NCBI RefSeq assembly: GCF_000633255.1
Contig: NZ_AYMJ01000004.1
Span: 1-64,000 of the forward strand
Source of the DNA: Pseudomonas sp. H1h
GTDB lineage: Bacteria > Pseudomonadota > Gammaproteobacteria > Pseudomonadales > Pseudomonadaceae
Direction of reading: 5' to 3'
DNA: 64,000 nt
The notes under the pieces are model-generated. The model was not told the origin of the DNA, did not search any database, and worked only from the letters and a program-made list of their open reading frames with translations. The first letter of the stretch is position 1, and every line of letters starts with the position of its first letter. Of this stretch, positions 45,854 to 56,873 are shown one piece after another. A program made the translations under genes and the position numbers.

Positions 45854-46405
45854 ATGCAGCTACGTAACTCTTCTTCACGCTATGGTTGGGTCAGCATCTT
45901 CATGCACTGGGGCGTGGCGCTGGCAGTCTTCGGGCTGTTTGCACTGGGTCTGTGGATGGTGGGGCTGGATTACTACAGCAGCTGGCGCAAAGACGCGCCG
46001 GATCTGCACAAGAGCATCGGTCTGGTGTTGTTGGGTGTGATGGTGTTGCGGGTGCTCTGGCGCTTTATCAGCCCACCGCCGCCAACACTGCAAAGCTACA
46101 GCCGGATGACCCGTATCGGCGCGAAGTTCGGCCACGGGTTTCTGTATCTCGCGCTGTTCGCTGTGATGATTGCCGGTTACCTGATTTCCACCGCAGACGG
46201 TGTCGGGATCCCGGTGTTTGGCCTGTTTGAAGTTCCTGCACTGGTCTCCGGGCTACCGGATCAGGCAGATACCGCTGGGGTGATTCATCTCTGGCTGGCG
46301 TGGGCGCTGGTAATTTTTTCCGGTCTCCATGCGTTGGCAGCATTGAAGCACCACTTTATCGATCGTGATGCGACCCTGACGCGAATGCTCGGTCGCAAAG
46401 CCTGA
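45854..46405 (+). CDS. cytochrome b561
   Basis: A 183-residue inner-membrane diheme b-type cytochrome with four helices. Axial-ligand His residues are in [38 protein letters not shown] and [12 protein letters not shown]. It starts at ATG 45854. It precedes a YceI protein by 31 bp, a common pairing that suggests a shared redox or quinone-related role in the envelope. Confidence 0.92.
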   Translation: MQLRNSSSRYGWVSIFMHWGVALAVFGLFALGLWMVGLDYYSSWRKDAPDLHKSIGLVLLGVMVLRVLWRFISPPPPTLQSYSRMTRIGAKFGHGFLYLALFAVMIAGYLISTADGVGIPVFGLFEVPALVSGLPDQADTAGVIHLWLAWALVIFSGLHALAALKHHFIDRDATLTRMLGRKA

Positions 46406-46436
46406 AATTCAACCTCGACTCAAAGGAAAAGAAAGC

Positions 46437-47030
46437 ATGTTGAAAAAGACTCTGGCCGCTCTGGCAATCGGTTCGGCCGTACTGTCCGCGAACGTGATGG
46501 CTGCTGATTACACCGTCGACAAGGAAGGCCAGCACGCTTTCGTCGACTTCAAGATCAGCCACCTGGGCTACAGTTTCATCACCGGTACCTTCAAGGACAT
46601 CGACGGCAAGTTCAGCTTTGACGCTGCCAAGCCTGAAGACAGCAAAATCGAATTCAACGTGAAAACCGCCAGCGTGTTCACCAACCACGCCGAGCGCGAC
46701 AAGCACATCGCCAGCAAAGACTTCCTGGACGTGGGCAAATACGCTGACGCCAAGTTCGTCTCGACCAGCGTCAAATCCACCGGCAAGAACGCCGCTGGCA
46801 AAGACACTGCTGACGTGACCGGTGACCTGACCCTGCACGGCGTGACCAAGCCGATCGTGGTCAAGGCTGTGTTCCTGGGTGAAGGCAAGGATCCATGGGG
46901 CGGCTACCGTGCCGGCTTCGAAGGCACCACCAGCATCAATCGCCAGGATTTCGGCAAGATGATGGATCTGGGCCCGGCATCCAACAACGTCGACCTGTAC
47001 ATCTCGTTTGAAGGTGTGAAAGCGAAGTAA
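46437..47030 (+). CDS. periplasmic YceI family protein
   Basis: A 197-residue protein with a signal peptide (about 1-22, ending VMA) and a YceI lipocalin-like beta barrel ([21 protein letters not shown] to the end) that binds polyprenoid or lipid ligands. The P. aeruginosa counterpart was described as the small protease PasP. An AAAGGAAAAGA-type site precedes the start. It is followed by a strong terminator. Confidence 0.92.
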   Translation: MLKKTLAALAIGSAVLSANVMAADYTVDKEGQHAFVDFKISHLGYSFITGTFKDIDGKFSFDAAKPEDSKIEFNVKTASVFTNHAERDKHIASKDFLDVGKYADAKFVSTSVKSTGKNAAGKDTADVTGDLTLHGVTKPIVVKAVFLGEGKDPWGGYRAGFEGTTSINRQDFGKMMDLGPASNNVDLYISFEGVKAK

Positions 47031-47045
47031 TTTTCGCCGTCATGC

Positions 47046-47082
47046 AAAAACGCCCCCGGTCGCAAGGTCGGGGGCGTTTTTT
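47046..47082 (+). terminator. rho-independent terminator after yceI
   Basis: CGCCCCCGGTC, loop GCAAG, a GTCGGGGGCG arm and eight T residues, with A residues on the other side. Confidence 0.92.
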
Positions 47083-47116
47083 TTGTGTACTCATAGCCCA
47101 TATCACCACAAACCCC

Positions 47117-47205
47117 CTGTGAAAGCGGGCTTGTTCGCGAATGCGGTGTGTCATTGAAAGGGATGTTGGCTGACTGGCGCATTCGCGAGCAAGCCCGCTC
47201 CCACA
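47117..47205. repeat. REP inverted pair
   Basis: Inverted REP arms, the left one mutated (GTGAAAGCGGGCTTGTTCGC), between yceI and rhlE, whose ends converge. Confidence 0.85.
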
Positions 47206-47227
47206 GGGAAAGGTGTGTGTTGTGCAT

Positions 47228-47264
47228 AAAAAATGCCCCGGCTCTTTCGAGTCGGGGCATTTTT
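47228..47264 (-). terminator. rho-independent terminator after rhlE
   Basis: On the minus strand AAAAATGCCCCGACTC, loop GAAA and GAGCCGGGGCATTTTTT follow the rhlE stop by 15 bp. It could work in both directions. Confidence 0.9.
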
Positions 47265-47279
47265 CATGGCTGCGATAAC

Positions 47280-49148
47280 TCAGCGATTGCGGGTCAGCAA
47301 GGCTGGTTTTTCGCCGCGCGGGCGGGTCGGCAGTTGATCGAGCTGCTCAGGTGTCGGGAAGCGGTCAGCCTTGGACTCCTTGTGCATGATCTTCGGCCCA
47401 CTGCTGCGCGGATTCTGCACGGCCGGTTCGGCGCGTGGCTGATCGTCGCGAGCCGGGCGGCGGTTGCGCGAGGACTCGTCGCGACGGCCCTGGCCGTCAC
47501 GCGGAGCACCATTGCGTGGGCCGCTGCGTTTGGCCGGCGGGGTGCCGGTGCTCGAACCGTTGCTGTTGCGCGGACCGTTCTGGCGACCCTGCGGCTGACC
47601 GCCACGGGGTGCGCCCGAACCTGCGCCCTGAGCTGGCGCGCCTGGACGGCGACCACGGCCACCGGCCGGGGCAGCTTTCGGCACGTAGTCAACGCGGTTA
47701 CCGAAGTTATCGATATCGTCGTCGAGGAACTCGTCCGGGGCGCGATCAGCGGCGGCGCGTGGCGGCTGCGACGGCTGACGCTGTTCGCGGGCCGGGGTGC
47801 CTTCACGTGGTTTCTGCTGGCGGGCAGGGCGCTCGCCGCGTTCACCGGCCGGTTTTTCCTTGCCCTTGTCTTTGCCTTTGTCTTTACGACCGCCGCCACC
47901 GCCGCCGCCATTCGGACCGTCACCACGCGGGCCACGGGAGTTGCGCGGGTTGCGCATGTCCGGACGCTCACGCACTTCAGGCTTCTCGGCCTCGATGGTG
48001 CTGGCATCGAAGCCCATCAGGTCGCCGTCGGCGATTTTCTGCTTGGTCATGCGTTCGATGCTTTTCAGCAGTTTTTCTTCGTCCGGGGCAACCAGCGAGA
48101 TTGCTTCGCCCGAACGACCGGCGCGGCCAGTACGGCCGATACGGTGCACGTAGTCTTCATCGACGTTCGGCAGTTCGAAGTTGACCACGTGTGGCAACTG
48201 GTCGATGTCCAGACCACGGGCGGCGATATCGGTTGCTACCAGGATGCGCACTTCACCGGCCTTGAAGTCGGCCAAGGCTTTGGTGCGCGCGTTCTGGCTC
48301 TTGTTACCGTGGATCGCCACAGCCGGCAGGCCGTGTTTGTCCAGGTACTCGGCCAGACGGTTGGCGCCGTGCTTGGTGCGGGTAAACACCAGCACCTGTT
48401 CCCAGGCGCCTGCGGTGATCAAGTGCGCCAGCAGGGCGCGCTTATGGCTGGCCGGCAGACGGAACACGCGTTGCTCGATGCGCTCGACCGTGGTGTTCGG
48501 CGGCGTCACTTCGATGCGTTCCGGGTTGTGCAGCAGTTTGCCGGCAAGATCAGTGATGTCTTTGGAGAAGGTCGCCGAGAACAGCAGGTTCTGACGCTTG
48601 GCCGGCAGACGCGCGAGGACTTTCTTCACGTCGTGCACGAAGCCCATGTCGAGCATGCGGTCGGCTTCGTCGAGGACGAGGATTTCGACGTGGGACAGGT
48701 CAACGCTGCCCTGGCCGCAGAGGTCGAGCAAACGACCCGGGCAGGCAACGAGCACGTCAACACCACGGGACATGGCCTGAACCTGTGGGTTCATGCCGAC
48801 GCCGCCGAAGATGCAGGCGCTGACGAATTTCAGGTCACGAGCATAGATCTTGAAGCTCTCGTGAACCTGGGCCGCGAGTTCGCGGGTCGGGGTCAGGACC
48901 AGTACGCGCGGTTGGCGAGGGCCATGACGCTGGGATTTGTCCGGGTGACCGTTGGGGAACAACCGCTCCAGGATCGGAAGGGCGAAACCGCCGGTTTTAC
49001 CGGTACCTGTCTGTGCCGCAACCATCAGGTCGCGACCTTGCAACACGGCGGGAATGGCCCGCTGTTGCACCGGAGTAGGCTCGGTATAGCCCGCATCTTC
49101 GATGGCACGGACTAAAGCCTCGGAGAGACCGAGGGAAGCAAAGGACAT
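47280..49148 (-). CDS. rhlE: DEAD-box ATP-dependent RNA helicase RhlE
   Basis: A 622-residue RNA helicase. The Q motif ([15 protein letters not shown]), AQTGTGKT at 45-52, DEAD at 160-163, SAT and [11 protein letters not shown] form two RecA domains up to about 380. A disordered tail of about 240 residues follows, rich in Gly, Arg, Lys and Pro ([15 protein letters not shown], then many RG/RP pairs). Such tails mediate RNA binding and condensation. The start at 49148 ([12 protein letters not shown]) is the family start. The reading frame continues upstream without a convincing earlier start. Confidence 0.93.
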   Translation of the reverse strand: MSFASLGLSEALVRAIEDAGYTEPTPVQQRAIPAVLQGRDLMVAAQTGTGKTGGFALPILERLFPNGHPDKSQRHGPRQPRVLVLTPTRELAAQVHESFKIYARDLKFVSACIFGGVGMNPQVQAMSRGVDVLVACPGRLLDLCGQGSVDLSHVEILVLDEADRMLDMGFVHDVKKVLARLPAKRQNLLFSATFSKDITDLAGKLLHNPERIEVTPPNTTVERIEQRVFRLPASHKRALLAHLITAGAWEQVLVFTRTKHGANRLAEYLDKHGLPAVAIHGNKSQNARTKALADFKAGEVRILVATDIAARGLDIDQLPHVVNFELPNVDEDYVHRIGRTGRAGRSGEAISLVAPDEEKLLKSIERMTKQKIADGDLMGFDASTIEAEKPEVRERPDMRNPRNSRGPRGDGPNGGGGGGGRKDKGKDKGKEKPAGERGERPARQQKPREGTPAREQRQPSQPPRAAADRAPDEFLDDDIDNFGNRVDYVPKAAPAGGRGRRPGAPAQGAGSGAPRGGQPQGRQNGPRNSNGSSTGTPPAKRSGPRNGAPRDGQGRRDESSRNRRPARDDQPRAEPAVQNPRSSGPKIMHKESKADRFPTPEQLDQLPTRPRGEKPALLTRNR

Positions 49149-49355
49149 GAGTAATCCTGTTTTAGTTAGGGCTTGGCCCAATGGGAGTCTTGCCTGGCGC
49201 GAATCGCGTTTAAGAGGACGCGACCCCGTCCGGTCCTGCTGCGGTCTCGAAGGCACGTCAGGAGCGCTCGCGCGGGCTGAAAAGCTGCGCTGTAGCGGGT
49301 CTAGAGGCCTGTTACGGTTCCGGGCGTCCGGGCGTGAGCCTGGCGGGAACGCCGG

Positions 49356-49364
49356 AGTATAACA
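49356..49364 (-). promoter_or_regulatory. candidate extended -10 promoter for rhlE
   Basis: On the minus strand TGTTATACT (extended -10 form TG-N-TATACT) lies about 210 bp upstream of the rhlE ATG and just beyond the stop of the solute-binding gene. If used, it gives a 5' untranslated leader of about 200 nt. Confidence 0.4.
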
Positions 49365-49370
49365 GAGCAA

Positions 49371-50183
49371 TCACTGCGCGCTGCTTTCCTGCTGCTCAAC
49401 GGTTTTGCTGTCGGCCGAGGCATTGCCCAGCGGCGCGGTGCCAGCCGGCGCTGCGCCGTAACGTGCGCTGAGCTCGGCGTAGGCCGGTTCGTGCTTGAAA
49501 CGCTTGAGTTCGGCGCCGAAACGCTGCACCAGCAGATCCATCCCGGCATTGCGGCGAACCGCCAGATATTGGCTCTGGCGGCTAATAACAGTAGGGTTTT
49601 CGGTGATCTGATCGCGGATATTCAACTGATCGAGCAAGTGCTGACCGACGCGGCGATCGGTGATCAGCAAGTCGATGCGTCCGCGCAGCAGTTTGCCGAA
49701 ATTGGCTTCGTGCGTCGGCGCCGGTTCACGGGTGAACAACGTCGATTCCCTGAAATCCGGGCTGTACAGATACCCCGGCGAGGTGCCGATGGTCAGGCCT
49801 TTGAGATCTTCGAGCTGGCGGAACGGGTGTGGCCGGTCGTTGGCGTAGAACATCACGAACTCGACGTCCGACAACGGTTCGATGGGGTAGAGCAGGGTGG
49901 CGTCGCGCTCGTTGCTGTGAAAGATGTCCAGAGCGCCGTCAGCCTGGCCGGTGTCGAGCATCGACAGGCAGCGCTTCCATGGCAGGAACTGCCATTCGAC
50001 CTCGATTCCCAGGCGCTTGAACACGATGGCCGTGGTTTCGTAGTCCAGCCCGAGGTTTTTACCGCCCTCTTCGTAGACATAAGGCGCCCACGGCTCGGTG
50101 ACAATACGCAACTTCTCGCCCCGAGCAGCAAAGCTCAGGCAAGCAAAAACCAGCACCGTGAATAACTGCGCGATCAAAGGCAT
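49371..50183 (-). CDS. periplasmic solute-binding protein (SBP family 3)
   Basis: A 270-residue exported protein with a signal peptide (about 1-22, ending AARG) followed by KLRIVTEPWAPYVYEEGGKNLGLD and a two-lobed amino-acid-binding-type domain (FKRLGIEVEWQFLPWKRCLS). There are no ABC permease genes beside it, so it may be an orphan sensor or binding protein. The ligand is unknown. The last 25 residues are Ala/Ser/Gln-rich. Confidence 0.85.
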   Translation of the reverse strand: MPLIAQLFTVLVFACLSFAARGEKLRIVTEPWAPYVYEEGGKNLGLDYETTAIVFKRLGIEVEWQFLPWKRCLSMLDTGQADGALDIFHSNERDATLLYPIEPLSDVEFVMFYANDRPHPFRQLEDLKGLTIGTSPGYLYSPDFRESTLFTREPAPTHEANFGKLLRGRIDLLITDRRVGQHLLDQLNIRDQITENPTVISRQSQYLAVRRNAGMDLLVQRFGAELKRFKHEPAYAELSARYGAAPAGTAPLGNASADSKTVEQQESSAQ

Positions 50184-50260
50184 GGCTTGAGATTACGACG
50201 AGAAACGCGAAAGAGCCAGAAAGTGGCTGTACAAGCTCTGTTTCGGGCGTTAAAAGCAAA

Positions 50261-50319
50261 AGATCGCAGCCTCTGACAGACTCCGCAGAGCCGGAAAACT
50301 GTCAAAAGTTGCGATCTTC
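50261..50319. repeat. AAGATCGCA inverted repeat
   Basis: Arms AAGATCGCA and TGCGATCTT with inner CTGACAG/CTGTCA, about 20 bp downstream of the metF stop. It resembles another intergenic repeat common in Pseudomonas and could act as an RNA 3'-end hairpin for metF. Confidence 0.7.
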
Positions 50320-50339
50320 AGGTCTTGCCCGGGTGTTGC

Positions 50340-51185
50340 TTAGCGCGGCAGCTTCAGGTTGTTCCAGATCGCCAGGCTCGGTTCGGCCTGATTCATGGAA
50401 TAGAAGTGCAGCCCCGGTGCGCCACCCTGCAGCAGGCGTTCGCACATTTCGCTGACGACCTGCTCGCCAAAGCGCTGAATGCTTTGGCTGTCGTCGCCGT
50501 AGGCTTCCAGTTGCTTGCGGATCCAGCGCGGAATTTCCGCACCGCAGGCATCGGAGAAACGCGCCAGCTTGCTGTAGTTGGTGATCGGCATGATCCCCGG
50601 CACGACCGGAATATCCACGCCCAGCGCCTGCAAACGTTCGACGAAGTAGAAGTAGCTGTCGGCGTTGAAGAAGTACTGGGTGATTGCGCTGTCGGCGCCG
50701 GCGCGAGCCTTGCGCACGAAGTTGGCAAGATCGTCTTCGTAGTTGCGCGCTTGCGGATGCATCTCCGGGTAAGCGGCGACTTCGATGTGGAAATGATCAC
50801 CGGTTTCTTCACGAATGAATTCCACCAGTTCATTGGCGTGACGCAGCTCGCCGCTGGTCATGCCCATGCCGGACGGCAGGTCGCCGCGCAGCGCAACGAT
50901 GCGCTTGATACCGGCTGCCTTGTATTCGTTCAGCAGGCCGCGCAGGTCGTCCTTGCTGTCGCCGACGCACGACAGGTGCGGTGCGGCCGGTACTTTGACT
51001 TCGCTTTCCAGTTGCAGAACGGTGTTGAGGGTGCGATCACGGGTCGAACCACCAGCGCCATAGGTGCAGGAAAAGAAGTCGGGGTTGTAAGTGGCCAGCT
51101 GACGGGCAGTGGCGAGCAGTTTTTCATGCCCAGCATCGGTCTTGGTCGGGAAGAACTCGAAGCTGTAGCGACGGTCTTGGGACAT
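50340..51185 (-). CDS. metF: 5,10-methylenetetrahydrofolate reductase
   Basis: A 281-residue FAD-containing TIM-barrel enzyme that makes 5-methyltetrahydrofolate for methionine synthesis. Typical segments are YSFEFFPTKTDAG, FFSCTYGAGGSTRD, RGDLPSG and QYFFNADSYFYFVERL. Of two in-frame ATG codons (51191, 51185) the second has better spacing to the AAGGG site. It lies downstream of ahcY on the same strand, separated by a REP pair. Confidence 0.96.
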   Translation of the reverse strand: MSQDRRYSFEFFPTKTDAGHEKLLATARQLATYNPDFFSCTYGAGGSTRDRTLNTVLQLESEVKVPAAPHLSCVGDSKDDLRGLLNEYKAAGIKRIVALRGDLPSGMGMTSGELRHANELVEFIREETGDHFHIEVAAYPEMHPQARNYEDDLANFVRKARAGADSAITQYFFNADSYFYFVERLQALGVDIPVVPGIMPITNYSKLARFSDACGAEIPRWIRKQLEAYGDDSQSIQRFGEQVVSEMCERLLQGGAPGLHFYSMNQAEPSLAIWNNLKLPR

Positions 51186-51230
51186 GGTCATACCCTTGAA
51201 AACAAGAACCTTCGAGGCGCTGCAATCTCA

Positions 51231-51320
51231 TGTGGGAGCGAGCCTGCTCGCGAAAGCGCTGGGACAGACAACACGGATGTTGAATGTTAAGCCGCCTTCG
51301 CGAGCAGGCTCGCTCCCACA
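51231..51320. repeat. REP inverted pair (REPIN)
   Basis: REP arms with a spacer containing ACAACACGGATGTTGAATG, related to the spacers at 37 and 3210. It lies between ahcY and metF. Confidence 0.9.
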
Positions 51321-51344
51321 GGGATAGCGAGCAGTCAGCGCCTG

Positions 51345-52914
<1,570 letters not shown>

Positions 52915-52926
52915 GAAACGGGGGCG

Positions 52927-52954
52927 ATTATAGCCGTCTAGACTGATCTTCCAA
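52927..52954 (-). promoter_or_regulatory. sigma70-like promoter for ahcY
   Basis: Reading toward ahcY: TTGGAA (52954-52949), 16-bp spacer, TATAAT (52932-52927). A start near 52920 places the inverted repeat and the riboswitch in the leader. Together these elements explain the 319-bp gap 52755-53073. Confidence 0.6.
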
Positions 52955-53073
52955 AGGGTTTCTGTCGGCCAAATGAAGATCGCTAATAGCGACCATAGTA
53001 GAAGGCTCATGGAGCCTGACCGCTCAGTCTGCCAAGATGGCCCCATCATTGGGCAAGACACTCAGGAGTGAAG

Positions 53074-53481
53074 ATGAATTTCCACACCCGCAAATGGGTA
53101 AAACCCGAAGACCTGAACCCCAACGGCACCCTGTTCGGCGGCAGCCTGCTGCGCTGGATCGACGAGGAAGCGGCGATCTACGCCATCGTCCAGTTGGGCA
53201 ATCAGCGCGTGGTGACCAAGTACATTTCCGAGATCAACTTCGTCAGCGCCTCGCGTCAGGGCGACATTATCGAACTGGGCATCACCGCCACCGAGTTCGG
53301 CCGCACCTCGATCACCCTGACTTGCGAGGTGCGCAACAAGATCACCCGCAAGAGCATCCTCACGGTCGAGAAGATGGTCTTCGTCAACCTCGGCGAAGAC
53401 GGCCTGCCGGCGCCGCACGGGCGCACTGAAATCAAATATGTGAAAGATCAGTTTCAGGAAGATGAATTAGTCACCAAGTGA
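53074..53481 (+). CDS. acyl-CoA thioesterase (YciA-like hotdog fold)
   Basis: A 135-residue single hotdog domain, FHTRKWVKPEDLNPNGTLFGG with the catalytic Asp in RWIDEEAAIYA. It hydrolyses acyl-CoA esters, substrate not determinable here. AGGAG 5 bp before the ATG fixes the start at 53074. It is divergent from ahcY. Confidence 0.92.
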   Translation: MNFHTRKWVKPEDLNPNGTLFGGSLLRWIDEEAAIYAIVQLGNQRVVTKYISEINFVSASRQGDIIELGITATEFGRTSITLTCEVRNKITRKSILTVEKMVFVNLGEDGLPAPHGRTEIKYVKDQFQEDELVTK

Positions 53482-53497
53482 CATCGGCGGTGCGCCC

Positions 53498-53580
53498 TTC
53501 GCGAGCAAGCCCGCTCCCACATCAGACCGCGTGCTGCCCCGCAACTCGGTCAACTGTGGGAGCGGGCTTGCTCGCGAATG
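53498..53580. repeat. REP inverted pair
   Basis: Inverted REP arms (CTTCGCGAGCAAGCCCGCTC and its mirror) between the thioesterase and FNT genes. Confidence 0.88.
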
Positions 53581-53671
53581 CGGTTTTGTATTCACCGAAG
53601 ATTCATCTGCTCAGTGAACAGCTGTGAACGGCGGGGGTCGTAGCTGAAAGCCCCCCACTGGTTGCCACGCC

Positions 53672-54577
53672 ATGACCACCCCCACCGACGGCAAGACCCC
53701 CGACCTCTCGGCCAAGGAGCAACACGAAGTCGAGAAAAACCAGCCGCCACGCGCGGCGGTTCTGCATGAAATCATCCGCACCCAGGGCGATCAGGAGCTG
53801 GAGCGCAGCATTGCCGCGTTGTGGTGGTCGGCGCTGGCCGCCGGGCTGACGATGGGCCTGTCGCTGATGGGCATGGGTTTGCTCAACTCGCGCCTGCCCG
53901 AGGGCGACGAATTCAAGGTGATCGCCAGTTTCGGCTATTGCGCGGGTTTCCTCGCGGTGATCCTTGCCCGCCAGCAGCTGTTCACCGAAAACACCCTGAC
54001 CGCGGTCCTGCCGGTCATGACCAAACCGACGATACGCAACTTCGGCCGACTGATCCGGCTATGGGGCGTCGTCCTGTTCGGTAATTTGTGCGGCACGATT
54101 CTGGTGGCGTACGTGATGCTCGAGTTGCCGATTTTCGACAGCAAGACCGACGCCGCCTTCCTCGAAATCGGCCGCAAGGTCATGGAAAACCACGCCAGCC
54201 AGATGTTCGCCAAGGGCATCGTCTCCGGCTGGATGATCGCCACCATGGTCTGGATGATCCCGTCCATGGAGAGCGCGAAGATGTGGATCATCATCCTCAT
54301 CACCTACCTGATGGCGCTGGGCGACTTCACCCACATCGTGGTCGGTTCGGCGGAAGTGTCGTATCTGGTGTTTGCCGGCGAGCTGCCGTGGAGTGATTTC
54401 TGGATGGTGTTCGCCGGGCCGACGTTGGCGGGGAACATCATCGGCGGCAGTTTCATCTTCGCCCTGATCAGCCATGCGCAGATACGCAGCGAGAGCGGTG
54501 CGCCGAAAGACCCGGAAAAGCCGAAAGGGTCTGCGGGCCAGGTTGAACAGCCTGATCCGCAGCAGATCGGAAAATGA
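53672..54577 (+). CDS. formate/nitrite transporter (FNT) family membrane protein
   Basis: A 301-residue protein with a charged N-terminus (about 45 residues) and six membrane helices. FNT-type segments are ALAAGLTMGLSLMGMG, GNLCGTILVAYVML and the late AGPTLAGNIIGGSFIFALISHAQ. It is closest in layout to YfdC-like members, whose substrate is uncertain. The C-terminus is a polar tail. It is convergent with the antiporter gene, with adjoining stop codons. Confidence 0.88.
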   Translation: MTTPTDGKTPDLSAKEQHEVEKNQPPRAAVLHEIIRTQGDQELERSIAALWWSALAAGLTMGLSLMGMGLLNSRLPEGDEFKVIASFGYCAGFLAVILARQQLFTENTLTAVLPVMTKPTIRNFGRLIRLWGVVLFGNLCGTILVAYVMLELPIFDSKTDAAFLEIGRKVMENHASQMFAKGIVSGWMIATMVWMIPSMESAKMWIIILITYLMALGDFTHIVVGSAEVSYLVFAGELPWSDFWMVFAGPTLAGNIIGGSFIFALISHAQIRSESGAPKDPEKPKGSAGQVEQPDPQQIGK

Positions 54578-55843
54578 TCAGTGGTGCGCGGGCTCAGCCG
54601 CTGTGGCTGGCTCGTCACGGGTGGCGTGCTTGACCAATTTGCCGATGGTCAGCCCCTGCAACAGGATTGACGACAGCACCACGATGTAGGTGATGCTCAG
54701 CAGCAGATCGCGCTCCGGGCCCAATGGCAGGGCCAGCGCCAGTGCCACCGAGACACCGCCGCGCAAGCCGCCCCAGGTCAGGATGCGGATGGTGCCGCGC
54801 GGCACCGTGCGCCAGCGACGCAGCAGGACGATGGCCGGGGCCACGGTGAGCAGACGCGAGAGCAGAATCGCCACCGCCAGCAGGCTTGCCGCCGCCACGT
54901 GCAGCCAGTTGAACGGCAGCAGTAACAGCTCCAGACCGATCAGCGCGAACAGCAGGGCGTTGAGCATGTCGTCAAGCAACTCCCAGAAGCCGTCGAGGTA
55001 CTTGCGGGTCATGTCGTTCATCGCCAGGTTGCGCCCCAGGTTACCGATGATCAGACCGGCCACCACCATCGCAATCGGTGCCGAGACGTGCACCTCGCTG
55101 GCCATCGCCGAACCACCGATCACCAGCGCCAGGGTCAGCATCACCGTGATCTGATGCTGCTGGACGCTCTTGATCATCCGGTACACCAGATAGCCGATCA
55201 GCCCGCCGAACAGCACGCCGCCAATCGCCTCGTGAACGAACAGCATGGCCGTGGCGCTGATGGTCGGCGTTTCGCCCAGTTGGGCGATGCCCAGCAGCAC
55301 GGTGAACACCACCACCGCCGTGCCATCGTTGAACAGTGATTCACCGACAATGGTGGTTTTCAGCGGCTTGGAAGCATTGGCCGTACGCAATACGCCGAGC
55401 ACCGCGATCGGGTCGGTCGGCGAAATCAGCGCGCCGAACAGCAGGCAGTACAGGAAGCTCACGTGCCAGCCGAACAGGGCAAAAATGTAATAGGCGAGGC
55501 TGCCGATCACGGCGGTGGCGATCAGCACGCCGAAGGTCGCCAACAGGCCGATGGGCCAGCGGTAGCTGCGCAGGTCATTCAAGTTGACGTGCAGGGCGCC
55601 GGCGAACAGCAGGAATGACAGCATCCAGTTCATCAACAGATCGCCGAAGTCGATCTGGCCGATCAGTTGCTGCACGCGTTCTTCGAGGCCGGGGTAGCCG
55701 AGCACGCTCAGGCCTTGCAGCAACAGAGAGAACATCAGCGCGGTGACCATCACACCGATGGTCGGTGGCAGGCCGATGAAGCGGTAATTGACGAAAGTGA
55801 GGAGGGTGGTGAGGCAGATGAAAGCGGCTACGAGTTCAAGCAT
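54578..55843 (-). CDS. Na+/H+ antiporter, CPA1 family
   Basis: A 421-residue polytopic protein with about 12 helices. The CPA1/NhaP signature is in LFGALISPTDPIAVLGVLR followed by ESLFNDGTAVVVF, with the ND motif for ion exchange. GGLRGGVSVALALALP is the conserved late segment. The start MLELVAAFICL at 55843 fits the first helix. Longer frames add a non-membrane leader. Confidence 0.92.
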   Translation of the reverse strand: MLELVAAFICLTTLLTFVNYRFIGLPPTIGVMVTALMFSLLLQGLSVLGYPGLEERVQQLIGQIDFGDLLMNWMLSFLLFAGALHVNLNDLRSYRWPIGLLATFGVLIATAVIGSLAYYIFALFGWHVSFLYCLLFGALISPTDPIAVLGVLRTANASKPLKTTIVGESLFNDGTAVVVFTVLLGIAQLGETPTISATAMLFVHEAIGGVLFGGLIGYLVYRMIKSVQQHQITVMLTLALVIGGSAMASEVHVSAPIAMVVAGLIIGNLGRNLAMNDMTRKYLDGFWELLDDMLNALLFALIGLELLLLPFNWLHVAAASLLAVAILLSRLLTVAPAIVLLRRWRTVPRGTIRILTWGGLRGGVSVALALALPLGPERDLLLSITYIVVLSSILLQGLTIGKLVKHATRDEPATAAEPAHH

Positions 55844-56000
55844 CCGGGGTCCTTTGGATGGGGGTGGAAAGACAGCGCCCCTGTTCTTCGGCGCACAGGT
55901 TGGATGGGCTGACTCGGGGTGGGGACACAATCACGTCCCCTCGGTTGGTCAGCCGCACACATTGGTGTAGGGTCAACAACAAAAAATCAAGGAGTGAAAC

Positions 56001-56834
56001 GTGGCGGCGACAGTTCTGGTGTTGATAGCGGCGCTGTTGCATGCGGCGTGGAATACCTTGATCAAGTTCAGCGCCGAACGGTTGTTGGTGGTGGCTTGCA
56101 TGGACACGGTGGCGCTGTTGTTCGTGGCGCTGGCGTCGCCCTTCATCAGCCTGCCGCCACTGGACATCTGGCCGTGGATTCTGGCCTCGGCGGCGTTCGA
56201 GCTGCTGTATCGCTATCTGTTGATTCAGGCTTATCGGGTCGGCGACCTCGGGCTGGTCTATCCGCTGATGCGCGGATTGTCGCCGCTGGTGGTGCTGGCG
56301 CTGACCCTGATCTTCGCCGGCGAAGTGCTCACTGCGCAGCAGATCTTCGGGATCATGCTGATTCCGTTGGGCATGGCCTGCCTGCTCTGGCAGGGCGGCG
56401 GCGGGAAGCATCTCCCCTGGTCGATGCTACCGGTGGTGGCACTGATCGGGCTGTGCATCGGTTGCTACACCTATATCGACGGTCAGGCCTTGCGGCGCTG
56501 GTCGCATCCGCTGGATTACCTGGTCTGGGTCACGCTGCTCAGCGCCTGGCCGTTTCCGTTGCTGGCATGGGTCGCCAAACGCCCGGCGTTCCTGGTGTTC
56601 TGGCGCGAGCAATGGAAGCTGGGGCTGGCGGTCGGGTTCTGCGTGTTGTTCAGCTACGCTCTGGTGCTGTGGGCGATGCAGTTGGGGTCGATTGCCGAGG
56701 CGGCAGCATTGCGCGAGATCAGCGTGATCCTGGTGGTGCTGTTTGGCATGCGTTACCTCAAAGAACCTTTCGGCAGGCCGCGGCTCTTAGCCTGTGGGTT
56801 GGTATTGATCGGCATGCTGGTAATGAAGTTCTGA
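56001..56834 (+). CDS. EamA (drug/metabolite) family transporter
   Basis: A 277-residue membrane protein with ten helices in two EamA repeats (AALLHAAWNTLIKFS at the start; QLGSIAEAAALREISVILVVL in the second). The start is a GTG with AAGGAG 6 bp before it. The substrate is unknown. The MAPEG gene follows after 39 bp. Confidence 0.9.
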   Translation: MAATVLVLIAALLHAAWNTLIKFSAERLLVVACMDTVALLFVALASPFISLPPLDIWPWILASAAFELLYRYLLIQAYRVGDLGLVYPLMRGLSPLVVLALTLIFAGEVLTAQQIFGIMLIPLGMACLLWQGGGGKHLPWSMLPVVALIGLCIGCYTYIDGQALRRWSHPLDYLVWVTLLSAWPFPLLAWVAKRPAFLVFWREQWKLGLAVGFCVLFSYALVLWAMQLGSIAEAAALREISVILVVLFGMRYLKEPFGRPRLLACGLVLIGMLVMKF

Positions 56835-56873
56835 CCGCCCGCCATTTTCCATCAATCAAAGAAGGACGGCTTT

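Noticed and set aside
47148-49115. 655-codon plus-strand frame opposite rhlE
   Set aside because: RhlE motifs are complete on the minus strand, and the plus frame runs through two terminators and a REP pair.
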